Counted from the stretch's first letter, positions 9,480 through 20,316 are shown. The stretch is 36,276 nt of DNA from Candidatus Heimdallarchaeota archaeon (GCA_023705945.1 BPTM01000193.1:1-36276); one strand, 5' to 3'. Made by a program: numbers and translations. The notes: a model not told the origin generated them from the letters alone.

Positions 9480-10635
9480 AATGACTAAGAGATACGATGT
9501 TATAATTATTGGTGCAGGAAGTATAGGTGTTCCAGCAGCTTATGCTATTTCTAGAGAAGGGTTGAAGGTTGCAGTTATCGAATCGCTTCCTTCATCAGGT
9601 CAAGGTCAGAACAAGAAAGCTATTGGAGGAATCAGAGCAACTCATACAAATCCTGCAAAAATACTCTTGTGTCAGGATTCAATAGATATCTTCTCAAATT
9701 GGGAAAACAGACACGGTGATGATATCGAATGGTTCCAAGGTGGATATACCTTTGTAGCATACAATGAAGCTCATGAACAGCTCATGAAAGAAAATCTGGT
9801 CATCCAAAAAGAATCAGGATTAAATATTAATTGGGTGGATAAAGAGAAAATCATTGAGTTAGTACCAGGAATCAGCAAAGAGGGATTACTAGGAGGAACA
9901 TATTCTCCTGAAGATGGAAATTCTTCTCCACTAAAATCTCTTTATGCAATACAAAAACAATCTCTTTCTAATGGTGTTGAATATTTCTTTAAAGAATCTG
10001 TGACAAATATTGAACAGAAGAATGGAACAGTTGAGAAAATTATTACAAATAAGGATGAATACGAGACGAATTTTGTTATTAATGCAGCTGGAGCTTCCGC
10101 TAAACAAATAGGTGAATTGGTTGGACTCAATTTACCAATATTTCCAGACTCACATGAGTCTGGTATCAGTGAACCTGTTCAGAAATTTATTGATCCTCTA
10201 GTTGTAGATTTAAGACCTGGAGAAGGCACCAAAAACTTCTATTTCTACCAAAATGTGGAAGGCAAGTTTATTTTATGCCTCACACCAGAACCAATTATAC
10301 CTGGAATAAACGAAAACGAAACATCAGTCTTTCTACCACAAGTCGCACAAAGGCTTATTGGACTTATCCCCCGAACAAAACACTTGAAAATGAGAAGAAC
10401 TTGGAGAGGACTTTACCCCATGACAACTGATGGTTCTCCTATTGTAGGTAAAATAACTAATCCTGAAGGATATATCAATGCGGTAGGGATGTGTGGTCAA
10501 GGTTTCATGCTAGGTCCTGGTTTGGGTGAATTACTTGCAAGATTGGTAATGGAAAGGACTTCCCCATCAGATGATAGAATCTTGGAGGAACTTTCTTTGA
10601 AGAGAGATTTCGGAAAAGTGGAAAAACTAAAGTGA
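9472..10635 (+). CDS. FAD-dependent amino acid/amine oxidoreductase (DAO family; sarcosine oxidase beta/glycine oxidase-like)
   Basis: YDVIIIGAGSIGVPAAYAISREGLKVAVIE dinucleotide fold; C-terminal RRTWRGLYPMTTDGSPIVG...GMCGQGFMLGPGLGELLARL. Overlaps the upstream ORF by 8 bp. Confidence 0.88.
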   Translation: MSKMTKRYDVIIIGAGSIGVPAAYAISREGLKVAVIESLPSSGQGQNKKAIGGIRATHTNPAKILLCQDSIDIFSNWENRHGDDIEWFQGGYTFVAYNEAHEQLMKENLVIQKESGLNINWVDKEKIIELVPGISKEGLLGGTYSPEDGNSSPLKSLYAIQKQSLSNGVEYFFKESVTNIEQKNGTVEKIITNKDEYETNFVINAAGASAKQIGELVGLNLPIFPDSHESGISEPVQKFIDPLVVDLRPGEGTKNFYFYQNVEGKFILCLTPEPIIPGINENETSVFLPQVAQRLIGLIPRTKHLKMRRTWRGLYPMTTDGSPIVGKITNPEGYINAVGMCGQGFMLGPGLGELLARLVMERTSPSDDRILEELSLKRDFGKVEKLK

Positions 10636-10742
10636 AAGCATAGTCTCTTACTCATTATGAGTTGCACTTACAAATAGTTTTATAATCAAAAATCAATATA
10701 AGTTGCTTTAAGGGTTCAATCAATTTACAAGCTGGTTAACTA

Positions 10743-11462
10743 ATGGATTCAAGTAATAAAAAGAAACTACTTATTTGTCGCGAAACTGACATTATTTGTA
10801 CAGGTGGAGTAGTGTTCATTGGAGACGGTGCGGTTGGAAAAACTCATACAGCTTTGAATCTAGCAAGTTATAAAAAAGGCTCATTCTATGCAACTGATTG
10901 TACTAACTTATCCAAATCGGTTAATTTGGAATTTGATTATTTCATTCTATATTCAAATATTGAAAAATATAAAGTAACAATAAGCTCACAATTATATATT
11001 CTGCCTGGACAGAAAGGGAGAGCTGAGGCAGGACAAGGACTAGCTTTTGAAGATGCAGTTGACATGTATTTCAACGTAAGAAGTATCAATGATATTATGG
11101 CACTAATCTTAACTTACAGTCTAGCTGATATTAGAACCTTTCAGAATTTAGAATATTGGTTAGACAGAGCAATTGATCACGAGTTGATCTCAGATTATAC
11201 AAACGTCATTTTACTTGGAACACATCTTGATCATGTTATTTCATTGGATATAACAGATAACATGATTAGTGATGGAGAAGTTTTTGTGAAGCAAAGAATA
11301 GATGAAAAGCTTGGAATAGAAATGAGTACAGATCGAATAAGCTCGGTGAAAATTTCTAATCTAAATAGAACGGGAATTGATGAACTACAAGATAGTGTAT
11401 CAAAAGCCTTCTTCAGGGCATTTGAGATAGAAAAGTTCACACAGCAAGCAAACCTCGAATAA
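10743..11462 (+). CDS. Ras-superfamily-like small GTPase with altered G3/G4 motifs
   Basis: G1 FIGDGAVGKTHTAL, G3 region LPGQKGRAEAG, G4 position LLGTHLDHV. Confidence 0.75.
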   Translation: MDSSNKKKLLICRETDIICTGGVVFIGDGAVGKTHTALNLASYKKGSFYATDCTNLSKSVNLEFDYFILYSNIEKYKVTISSQLYILPGQKGRAEAGQGLAFEDAVDMYFNVRSINDIMALILTYSLADIRTFQNLEYWLDRAIDHELISDYTNVILLGTHLDHVISLDITDNMISDGEVFVKQRIDEKLGIEMSTDRISSVKISNLNRTGIDELQDSVSKAFFRAFEIEKFTQQANLE

Positions 11463-11651
11463 TTACAGATAGTATAAGTTTATTTGAGATAAGTAAAATG
11501 TTTCAATATCTAATGATTTATCTTCATTGTAAATTCAAGAAACTTTATTTAGATAAATTTAGTATCATGTTTAAGGTTTAAACCATAGTTACTAGTACTC
11601 AAGAAAGTAGTTTCACGAAATTCGTAATATGAAAAAAAACACGGGATAATT

Positions 11652-14600
11652 ATGAAAACTAATTCAAGCAGGATCTGGTCATCTTATTTTCTTATTCTTT
11701 GCATTTCAACTCTTATATACATAGAGCCAATTATGAACTCAAACGAAAATAATGGGAATCCAAAAATAGATATACCAAATGATGAAATTAATGATTATGT
11801 TGATTTTGAGGATATTAATGATTACAGTCCAATTAAGCAAGAATTAATTCCTGGGGGGGATTTTGAAACATTTGCTTTCTTTAGTGGAGGAGGAACTGAA
11901 GCTGGAACCGATTTAATTGATGATCCAGAATATCCAAATGATCCGGAGAATAATGTTACAGCTTGGTACCCTAATGTAGTTGAATGGGTAACATACGATG
12001 AAATTAGAAATGGTGGTCACATACCAAAAGAGCTTTACTGGAGAGCTCTAAGTACTGAACCTGATACTTGGCCAAGTACAGCAGATGTATGGCACCAAAT
12101 GAGGGAAAGATCCCTTCCCCACGAGCCTTCAAAAATGTTCAGTCCAGTATTTACAGAGGATTGGGAAATAAGTGGAAGAGTTCATTATTTAACATATATT
12201 CAGACTAACAATGGAGCAACGTTCTCTGAGACAATAACAGTTACGATGAGATTTAGTATACATCTATATGAACCCATAAATCAGAATTCCACTATGTTAA
12301 CAAATCACACTTTTGTAATTCCTGATGTTATGAATTATAATGAACAACAGAGAACTTTCTATTCCGATATACCTGAACCAGTCAACATACCAGCTGGTTA
12401 TAGACTCAAATATGATATTGAATACATGTTCAGTTCTATTCCATCTTCAGGTTCTCTATTAATGCTTACTGGATATCCTTATGGTGGTGGAGGTTCTATG
12501 ACTTGGACTATAAATGATGGTATTTATTCTAATTCATATACTCTCAATAATAATGCAAAAATGGCAGGAATACAACTCTATATGCGCTCAAACGAATACC
12601 CTGATATTTCTGTTTATGGTCCAACCAATAATACAGTATATTCAACAGCTGAAAACGTGACTATTGACGTTACTGATGGTTCCTTAAGCTCTTATAGGTG
12701 GAATGGAGGAACATGGAATTCTTTTACCAATGGAACACAAACAAATATACCCTCAACTCATGGGTGGCAATATCTGGAAATTAAAGCTAGTGATCCCATT
12801 TATAATAACACAAATGTAGTTATGTATCAATATGGTTATGATGCTACTGTTGATAATTTACTGCTACATAATGCTGTTACTGGACAGAAGCTTCCTGGAG
12901 GATTTTCACTCAATTTCAGCGCATATAATGTAGATTCTGTAACGTATGCATGGGATGGAGATCCAACACCTATTCCTCTATTGAGCCCATATGACATAAC
13001 GACTTCAATGTTTAATGGATTACATGATATTACGGTTAATACAACAGATTTATTCAAAACGCGATCTTTTAATTATCAATTCTATTTTGATTCAGATTCT
13101 CCCATTATAAGCTTGAGTAACGTAGTAAATAATACCTTTATTCTCGAAAGTAAAACGATTAATATACAAATAACGGAGTATAGCGACTTTGAATTTCTGA
13201 ATTACAGTTGGGATGGTGGTTCAATACAAAACTGGATATACGATTCGAGTGATATTTATTCAACTGTAATGCCTTTAGGAGAAGGAGACCATTGGTTGAT
13301 GGTTTACGCTGAGGATGAATTCGAACATAGTTTTACAAAAAACTACAGATTTTTTACTAGTCCAAACGTTTTTTCTGTTGATCTAAAATATTGGGATAAT
13401 GAAAGTTTTCATTATGGTGGAGAAGATGTTGAATTAATCATCCAACAGAGTAATACTACTCTTTATTTCTCATGGAATGGTGGATCTGAAACATATACAA
13501 CCGTTGGTACATCTCTTGTCTTAACTGGTGCAAATGCATTGCCATCTGTCGAAGGTATGCAAAATCTTACTATTAGAACTTTTAACTTGACTGATGTTGA
13601 ACATATCTTTATCTTTAGTTTCTACGTTGATAGAACTGCACCAGAATTCAGCACAAGTTATTTAATTTATAATAATACAAGATTTCTAGCTGCAGCGGAA
13701 TTCAATTTTTATGTGATCGATAATTATATTGATAATGTCTCATTATCAGTTCAATATTCTATTGATGGAAAAATTTACAAATCATTTGACACTAGGTTTC
13801 TATTTCCATTATTCAGTTATGCTGATGGTCTTCATTCCTTAGAAATCTATGCGAAAGATAAAGCAGGAAATATTGCTAGTTTCATAATCTACTTCACAAT
13901 AGATACAACTAATCCAGTAATAATATCTGTAACTATCCCTGATTTAATCGATGATTCCGCACATGGATTTCTTTATGTACCTGAGAATGCGATGATTCAG
14001 GTTCTTGCCACAGATGCTGATACTGGATTAAGAACTTTTTATAAGTGGGGTGGAGGTCCCAAGGTGGAATTCTTTAACAGTTTCATTTTAACCTCAGCAA
14101 CTGATGGAAAAGCAAAATTAACAATATATGCAAACGATACACTTGATAATGAAGTTAGATATAACATTTATCTAGTATATGATAGTAGTGCACCAGTAGT
14201 GACTCTTGAATGGCCATTCATTTTTTCAAAAATCAATGATAGAACATTGTTAGATTTTAATGTACAAGACTTTTCACCATATTCTATTGAGAGTGTTCAA
14301 TATGAATGGGATTCTTCCTGGGGTTCGGATAGTGCAAATCCTGATAATGAAGGTGATTTCAGTTTTAAAATGGAAGACTGGGTACTATTACTGTATGATA
14401 CATTTGTTTGTGCCATTTATGGGTATGCATACGCTAACCTTACTATAACTGTAGAAGATGTATTGGGACATATAGATAACTATTACTATACTTTTGAGGT
14501 AGATCAATATCCTCCCGAAATCGCATTATATTTCTATAATGATAATACTTCTGCTTATGACCCTATGGAAGTTGATGGTGTATATAACTTACCAGGAGGA

Positions 14601-16484
14601 ACAGAGCTCTTGTATAACAGCAGTGCTAATGATGATTTAGCTATTTTTAGATACTATTTTGATGACGATATTGAGCCCACTACTCTACCTGATCCTTGGA
14701 ATTTTACGATACCTTCCGCAGATGGAAATCATACACTAAAAGTGATACTAATTGATACTGCAGGTGAGGGTTCAACTCCAAATATGATTGAAGCTAATTT
14801 TACATTCATCGTGGATGACATAAGTATTGACTATATCGATCCTTTTAATCTAAGTAAGATCAATCATATCGAACTTGATTATAATGACACATTTGCATAT
14901 ACTGTGAATGTCACAGATGCTTTTGATAATGCACCAATAGATGGACTTCAATACATTGTAACTTATGATAATATAGTTAATTTGAATTATACTGTTTCTA
15001 AACTAGATAACTCAACTTTCACAGTCACTATACGCGCTACTAATGTGACTAATGGTATGGAAACAGAAGTAAGAGTTAGATTTTATAATCTGTATCCAAC
15101 AGGTGGTGATTATATCACTGTTTTTCTCACAATTAATAAAAAAGAAGCTGATTTATCCATTTTAAGTAAGAGTGATACTAGTGTGGTTTTCGGCGAAAAT
15201 TTTCAAATACATGTCACATTAGAAAATGATTTGTTTGATTTTCAAACTATCAATAAAATAATTGTTGATGGAACACTAGAAATTACAGATTTCTACTTTA
15301 ATTTAACAACAATGGAGTGTGTGTTCAATTATTCTTCAACGATGCTAGCTGCAAAAGGTAATTATTCCATATTTATACGAGCTGAATCATTTTATTATTA
15401 TGGAAACACATCATCCGAAGCTCTATATGATTTAGAAGTTAAACCTATGCCAGTGATTTTAGATGTATGGGTTCTAAATGCAACTATACTAGAAGGAATT
15501 CCGGTGTCTATTTATGCGAATCTCACTTTAGCGGATGGTACCCCTATAGCTGGTGCTCAAATCTATTTTACAATTTATATCTATTTGAAGAGTAATCCTG
15601 ATTTTCTTCCAGAAGCAATTCGAATGTTATTTACTGATTATGATGGGAATGAAACACATTTTAGTACTACAAATTCTGAAGGCATTGCCTTTTTGTCTTT
15701 CACGATAAATTCAAGCATTTCGTCAATTGAAATTGAAGCAGAGTACCTGGGCGATGAAACTCGTGATCAGATTCAATTCAAATTTGATACTATAGTTGTA
15801 ACCTTCCCACCACCTGAAGCAGAGGAACTTCCCGTTTGGCTTTTGGGATTGATCATTGGTGGAAGTATTTTGATTGCAGGTATCCTCTCATTCATTATTT
15901 ACAAAGCTACTCGACCTAAACCTTTCGAAGAATTAATGAAGAAAATTACTGATGAAGAAATAGTTCTTAATTATTCAATACTTTCTCCAGGTATTATGCT
16001 GTCAATATTTGATCAGCGGAAAGGTCCGATTCCATTGGTAACAGATCATTCATTAAGTATTGGTCGATATATGGGGAGAATGCAGATTGGAATTGAAAAC
16101 TTTCTACTTAAAATTGCAGATCAAGCTTATTCCAGCTTAGGTTTTGAGGAACATACCGATGAGAGAAGAGTTGGATCGATAGTACTACCTAGTGAAAAAA
16201 TGATCGGGTTCTTACAAGGAATACAACTAAAGAATCCACAAGCTCGAGGAGGTTTTGAGAATCTTTCTCTGATAGTTCTTGCTGACAGAGAGTATGGAAA
16301 CTTGCTTCTTAACTACCAAGAGTATCTTTATCCAAAAATTGATGAATTGGATGCTGCACTCAAAACTAAAGATTCGCTGAAGAAAGTAGAAGAGTTGATG
16401 AAAGAAATCCGTAAAATATCTGTGGTAATTATCCTTGCTGCACAAAAAGTTGAAAAAGCTCAAGAAAACGGAAACAACTCATAA
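11652..16484 (+). CDS. Giant extracellular Ig-like/beta-sandwich repeat protein with one C-terminal TM helix and a longin-like cytosolic domain
   Basis: N-terminal signal/TM, many repeats ending in (F)xxDxxxP. TM LLGLIIGGSILIAGILSFIIY, then ILSPGIMLSIFDQRKGPIPLVTD...GSIVLPSEKMIGFLQGIQLKNPQARGGFENLSLIVLADREYGNLLLNYQEYLYPKI. Confidence 0.75.
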   Translation: MKTNSSRIWSSYFLILCISTLIYIEPIMNSNENNGNPKIDIPNDEINDYVDFEDINDYSPIKQELIPGGDFETFAFFSGGGTEAGTDLIDDPEYPNDPENNVTAWYPNVVEWVTYDEIRNGGHIPKELYWRALSTEPDTWPSTADVWHQMRERSLPHEPSKMFSPVFTEDWEISGRVHYLTYIQTNNGATFSETITVTMRFSIHLYEPINQNSTMLTNHTFVIPDVMNYNEQQRTFYSDIPEPVNIPAGYRLKYDIEYMFSSIPSSGSLLMLTGYPYGGGGSMTWTINDGIYSNSYTLNNNAKMAGIQLYMRSNEYPDISVYGPTNNTVYSTAENVTIDVTDGSLSSYRWNGGTWNSFTNGTQTNIPSTHGWQYLEIKASDPIYNNTNVVMYQYGYDATVDNLLLHNAVTGQKLPGGFSLNFSAYNVDSVTYAWDGDPTPIPLLSPYDITTSMFNGLHDITVNTTDLFKTRSFNYQFYFDSDSPIISLSNVVNNTFILESKTINIQITEYSDFEFLNYSWDGGSIQNWIYDSSDIYSTVMPLGEGDHWLMVYAEDEFEHSFTKNYRFFTSPNVFSVDLKYWDNESFHYGGEDVELIIQQSNTTLYFSWNGGSETYTTVGTSLVLTGANALPSVEGMQNLTIRTFNLTDVEHIFIFSFYVDRTAPEFSTSYLIYNNTRFLAAAEFNFYVIDNYIDNVSLSVQYSIDGKIYKSFDTRFLFPLFSYADGLHSLEIYAKDKAGNIASFIIYFTIDTTNPVIISVTIPDLIDDSAHGFLYVPENAMIQVLATDADTGLRTFYKWGGGPKVEFFNSFILTSATDGKAKLTIYANDTLDNEVRYNIYLVYDSSAPVVTLEWPFIFSKINDRTLLDFNVQDFSPYSIESVQYEWDSSWGSDSANPDNEGDFSFKMEDWVLLLYDTFVCAIYGYAYANLTITVEDVLGHIDNYYYTFEVDQYPPEIALYFYNDNTSAYDPMEVDGVYNLPGGTELLYNSSANDDLAIFRYYFDDDIEPTTLPDPWNFTIPSADGNHTLKVILIDTAGEGSTPNMIEANFTFIVDDISIDYIDPFNLSKINHIELDYNDTFAYTVNVTDAFDNAPIDGLQYIVTYDNIVNLNYTVSKLDNSTFTVTIRATNVTNGMETEVRVRFYNLYPTGGDYITVFLTINKKEADLSILSKSDTSVVFGENFQIHVTLENDLFDFQTINKIIVDGTLEITDFYFNLTTMECVFNYSSTMLAAKGNYSIFIRAESFYYYGNTSSEALYDLEVKPMPVILDVWVLNATILEGIPVSIYANLTLADGTPIAGAQIYFTIYIYLKSNPDFLPEAIRMLFTDYDGNETHFSTTNSEGIAFLSFTINSSISSIEIEAEYLGDETRDQIQFKFDTIVVTFPPPEAEELPVWLLGLIIGGSILIAGILSFIIYKATRPKPFEELMKKITDEEIVLNYSILSPGIMLSIFDQRKGPIPLVTDHSLSIGRYMGRMQIGIENFLLKIADQAYSSLGFEEHTDERRVGSIVLPSEKMIGFLQGIQLKNPQARGGFENLSLIVLADREYGNLLLNYQEYLYPKIDELDAALKTKDSLKKVEELMKEIRKISVVIILAAQKVEKAQENGNNS

Positions 16485-16540
16485 ACAATTCTCTTTTTTT
16501 TCTCCAGCCTTCATCGATATATTGATATTTTAATACAACT

Positions 16541-16554
16541 CTATATTTTTAAAG
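16541..16554 (+). promoter_or_regulatory. Candidate archaeal TATA box (ctatatttttaaag)
   Basis: A/T-rich TATA-like element about 40 nt upstream of the 16586 ATG. Confidence 0.35.
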
Positions 16555-16585
16555 AGGTCAACGATGCTGTTAGAGGTTACTATCT

Positions 16586-18391
16586 ATGTCATACTTATTC
16601 GATGAAATTTACGGTAAAAACGACGAAGCTCCTGCAATTGAAGACAAGATTCTACTCATGGGTCTCCAAGCTGCAGGGAAAACTGCAATAAAAGATGTAG
16701 TTTTCTTTAACAAAGCTCCAGAAGATATGGAAAATTACATGGCTACTGTACACTATCAACGTCAGTTTATTGACGAAGAAAAATCAAGCATGGTTATTGA
16801 TTCTGGTGGGCAAGAAAGTTATTGGAACGAAGCTGTTACACATTTTCGACACCTTGTATTCTCAAATGTCAAATTACTCATGTGGATTGTTGATGTTACC
16901 CATCCTGAGATGTTTGAAGAATCGGAAAGAAGGTTCAGTTTTACAATACGACAATATAAAAAAGAAAACCCTAACGGAAAAATAACCGTATTGTGTCACA
17001 AAGTAGATCTTGTTCCTCCAGAGAGAATGGTTGTTATTCATCAACACATCCGCGAATCATTTAATGATCCTCGTTTTGAAATAGATTATGAGAATACAAG
17101 TATCTATTACCGCGAAAGTTTAAAGGAATTAGTTTTTACGATTATGGCTGAAGCTGGTATAGATACTAAACGATTTGAGTTAATTTCCAATTTAGGTCAG
17201 AAAGTGGAGGAAAGTGAAGAGTTCCAAAGCTATCTTTTGGAGCATCAAGAAGACCCAAAAATTGCTCAGCTTCTAGATTTTCTCAAACCTGAAGCTGAAA
17301 TTACCTTGCCCACATTTGGCAACTTAGATCTGCAATTTGACTTAACAGATTATGGTATTATAGAAATTGTTCTTATTGATAAACAAACATTTTCTCCTAT
17401 TGTAGGTGCTTCATCCAAAACCGATGTTACAACACAAAATTCAATGGATTATCTCATTGCACTTCACGATTTCAAAAGATATGTTAAGGAGAAAGGTCAA
17501 GAGATTGAGTCCACAGGTACTATTGTTACATCTGATGATGAAAAAGTTCATGGTATGGTTTTCAACCTTGCTAAAAATTTCTTGCTTGTAACTTCTTTCT
17601 CTGAAATAACAGAGGAAAAGAAGAAAATGTTTTTTGATCTTATACTCAAGTTTGCTAAATCAACTACAGCTTCAGCTCAAGAAACTAAACCTGAGCCAGC
17701 TCCTGTTGTTGTTCAAGAGCCTGAGCCAGCAACAGTTCCTTTAGTACCGCAAGTCCCTTCAGTTCCTATTACTGAAGAAACAGTTTCTACTGAAACTGAA
17801 CCATTACCTGAAATTGTTGATGAACCAATAGTTATTGAAGAGACAGTGGAGGTTCCTCAAATAGAGATAATGGAAACACCACTAGTTATTGAAGAAATTA
17901 ATACTGCTGAACCTGAAATCATTTTACCTCCTTCTCCTTCTCCTGTTGAACTTGTCACAGAGGAACAAAAAGAAGAGATTGAACAAATTAAACCAGAACC
18001 AATCGAAGAAAAGCTTGTAGAAGAACCTGCTGAGCTACCGGAAACTCATGTAGAATCAGAACCAATTATTGTAGAAGAAACCCCAGAAACTTTAGCTGAG
18101 CCAGCACCTCAAGTACCTGTTCCATCAGTACCAGAGTCCACTGCTGTGCCATATGTTCCAGATACAACAGAACCTGCCGCTACGTTAAATGGTATCGGAG
18201 ATTCAAGTGCAATCAGTTTTACAGCAGATGATATCACAAACTTTGCTAATTTCTTAGTTCAGAAGAAAGAAACAATACTTGAAGATGTATCATCAGATGC
18301 GATTAAAGGTATGTCAGACTTTCTAACAAAGGGATCAAAAACAAAACGTGATGAAATAACTGAAGAAGAAGAAGAACAAAACGTAGAATAG
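16586..18391 (+). CDS. Rag/Gtr-like GTPase with C-terminal roadblock/longin-like domain and a Pro/Glu-rich linker
   Basis: G1 LLMGLQAAGKTAIK, G3 VIDSGGQESY, G4 VLCHKVDLVPPERM (HKxD is typical of Rag/Gtr). PE-rich segment about residues 365-540. Confidence 0.8.
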   Translation: MSYLFDEIYGKNDEAPAIEDKILLMGLQAAGKTAIKDVVFFNKAPEDMENYMATVHYQRQFIDEEKSSMVIDSGGQESYWNEAVTHFRHLVFSNVKLLMWIVDVTHPEMFEESERRFSFTIRQYKKENPNGKITVLCHKVDLVPPERMVVIHQHIRESFNDPRFEIDYENTSIYYRESLKELVFTIMAEAGIDTKRFELISNLGQKVEESEEFQSYLLEHQEDPKIAQLLDFLKPEAEITLPTFGNLDLQFDLTDYGIIEIVLIDKQTFSPIVGASSKTDVTTQNSMDYLIALHDFKRYVKEKGQEIESTGTIVTSDDEKVHGMVFNLAKNFLLVTSFSEITEEKKKMFFDLILKFAKSTTASAQETKPEPAPVVVQEPEPATVPLVPQVPSVPITEETVSTETEPLPEIVDEPIVIEETVEVPQIEIMETPLVIEEINTAEPEIILPPSPSPVELVTEEQKEEIEQIKPEPIEEKLVEEPAELPETHVESEPIIVEETPETLAEPAPQVPVPSVPESTAVPYVPDTTEPAATLNGIGDSSAISFTADDITNFANFLVQKKETILEDVSSDAIKGMSDFLTKGSKTKRDEITEEEEEQNVE

Positions 18392-18419
18392 ATTGCTTCT
18401 AATCTAACAATTTTATTTA

Positions 18420-19658
18420 TTATACTGGACGACTGTCACCATATCTTCTATATTCTAATTGCGAATCTAAAAAGATTGGTATCTCTCGCATCTCTGTAAC
18501 ACATTCATGAATAGGATAAATCTCAATAGATGTTGTACCAAATCCTTTCTGAACTTTAATCCCTCTTTCAAGCTGTTCAGAGTTTTCAACTGCAACATTA
18601 AGCATTGATTTCTGCAGATTCCTTCCACAAACATCACATCTAAAACTTATGTTTTTATCAACTCTTCTTTCAACAACCTCGTCTTTCGGAATACCATTTT
18701 TTGCTAAATAATTGATGAGTGTATCTTTCATTTTGACTTTAGCTCTTCCAAGAAGTTCGTCCGGCTGGAATAGTTGCTGCATTTCAACTGCTAAAGTATT
18801 AAAATATTCTTTTTCATTAACTAAATCAGCATCTGGAGGAAAAACGGTTGTTAATACTAAATCTTCGTCTATTTCTTTCATATAAATTCTGTTTTCTTCA
18901 AAAGAGAATATAACATGATCTAAAACTAAAGTTGGTGAAAACATTTTTGCAAGATCATTTTTCAATTTAATAAAATTGTATCCTGCATATCTTTCAGGTT
19001 GAGAATATAACATTAAACCTTGTGCTGTGGACAGAGCGATAAAAACTAAGTCTTGTTGTTGGAATGTTTCCTTAATTTTAACAGATTTGTTGTCATCTTT
19101 TGGGTAAACATAGGCTAATACTGTTTGCATTGCATCCCATATTGTCTCCTCAAAAATAGACGTACCTATAATTTCTGCATTTGGAAAATTCTCAATTTCG
19201 AAAATATCTTTAATTGATTGTAAAACAGGTTCTCGTTTATTTGGTGGAACTACATCCATCTTATGTGCAAATACGTATATGCGAGCATCTTTGCTCAATT
19301 CTTTTGTAGCTTCAATAGTAAGATCAAAATAGTATTTTGAGCGCATGATGTTTGATGCATCAGAGATATCAATTACAAAAATTAGAGCTTTTGTATCACT
19401 GAATGTTCTTTCTTTGTATTGTTCAAAGACTTCATTCAAATAGTTGCTTTGGCCTCCTACATCAAAAAGATTAATAGCACTACCAGCAAGATTAAACAAT
19501 TTTCTATTTATACGCACTGTAGCTGGGTTCATTGATGTTGCTTCTGGGGCAAATCCTTCAAAAACAACTTGGCGAATAGAGGTTTTACCTGATTGAGATA
19601 AGCCTAAAACGACAATCTTCGATTCTAATTCACTAGTACCACTGTACATTATCCTCAC
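18420..19658 (-). CDS. Rag/Gtr-like GTPase with C-terminal longin/roadblock-like domain and CxxC motif
   Basis: KIVVLGLSQSGKTSIRQVVF, INLFDVGGQSNYL, IYVFAHKMDVVPPNKRE, then FIALSTAQGLMLYSQPERYAGYNF; CDVCGRNL. Confidence 0.85.
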   Translation of the reverse strand: MRIMYSGTSELESKIVVLGLSQSGKTSIRQVVFEGFAPEATSMNPATVRINRKLFNLAGSAINLFDVGGQSNYLNEVFEQYKERTFSDTKALIFVIDISDASNIMRSKYYFDLTIEATKELSKDARIYVFAHKMDVVPPNKREPVLQSIKDIFEIENFPNAEIIGTSIFEETIWDAMQTVLAYVYPKDDNKSVKIKETFQQQDLVFIALSTAQGLMLYSQPERYAGYNFIKLKNDLAKMFSPTLVLDHVIFSFEENRIYMKEIDEDLVLTTVFPPDADLVNEKEYFNTLAVEMQQLFQPDELLGRAKVKMKDTLINYLAKNGIPKDEVVERRVDKNISFRCDVCGRNLQKSMLNVAVENSEQLERGIKVQKGFGTTSIEIYPIHECVTEMREIPIFLDSQLEYRRYGDSRPV

Positions 19659-20180
19659 AGTTAGAACGGTTTTATTGTTATAAAAAATTAATGTTACTCC
19701 AAATTGATTGTATTGCGGTTCTTTATATACTATTTTTTCTAGATTAGAAAAATTAAGCTATTGTCAGCAATATGGATTCGTGTTAATGATTCTTTAATTC
19801 TCAAGAAAGTCTCACCCACATACTTTTTACTTGCATCTAGAACATTTTTTTGGGTTTGTATTAAGGAGAGCTTATTAGAAGACAGCTCTACTTACAGATA
19901 TTAGTTCTCTTTTTCCTAAGGACCTTCTTGTATCGGGCTCCTTACAAGAAGAGTACCCTATTTACAGCAAAAAGAAAACTCTACCCTATTCACTATTCAG
20001 ATAGCTCTAAACCATAAATTGGTTTATTGTTTCTCTTCACTCGCTATTAAATTGTTTAGATCTGTTTCTAGAGAAGCACCTAGATATACCTTACAAGAAG
20101 CTGTTCACCAAAAAATAACAAAGAAACCTTACAAGAAGGGTACTTACCAACAAGGTCATAGTGAAACCCATATCACTATA

Positions 20181-20200
20181 TTTCTAGAAAAAGTGAGACA
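20181..20200 (+). repeat. 20-bp direct repeat tttctagaaaaagtgagaca, copy 1 (runs into hairpin TGAGACA-AGAAAA-TGTCTCA, 20194-20213)
   Basis: Identical 20-mer at 20317-20336; each copy's 3' end forms the left arm of a different hairpin. Confidence 0.8.
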
Positions 20201-20316
20201 AGAAAATGTCTCAACAACCTATATTTTTGAAAAACAGATTTTAGAAATTATACTAGCTAATTTTAACAATTTTGAGGTTTCAAAGGTTCTTATTCAAGAG
20301 ATTAGCGATTTTATTA

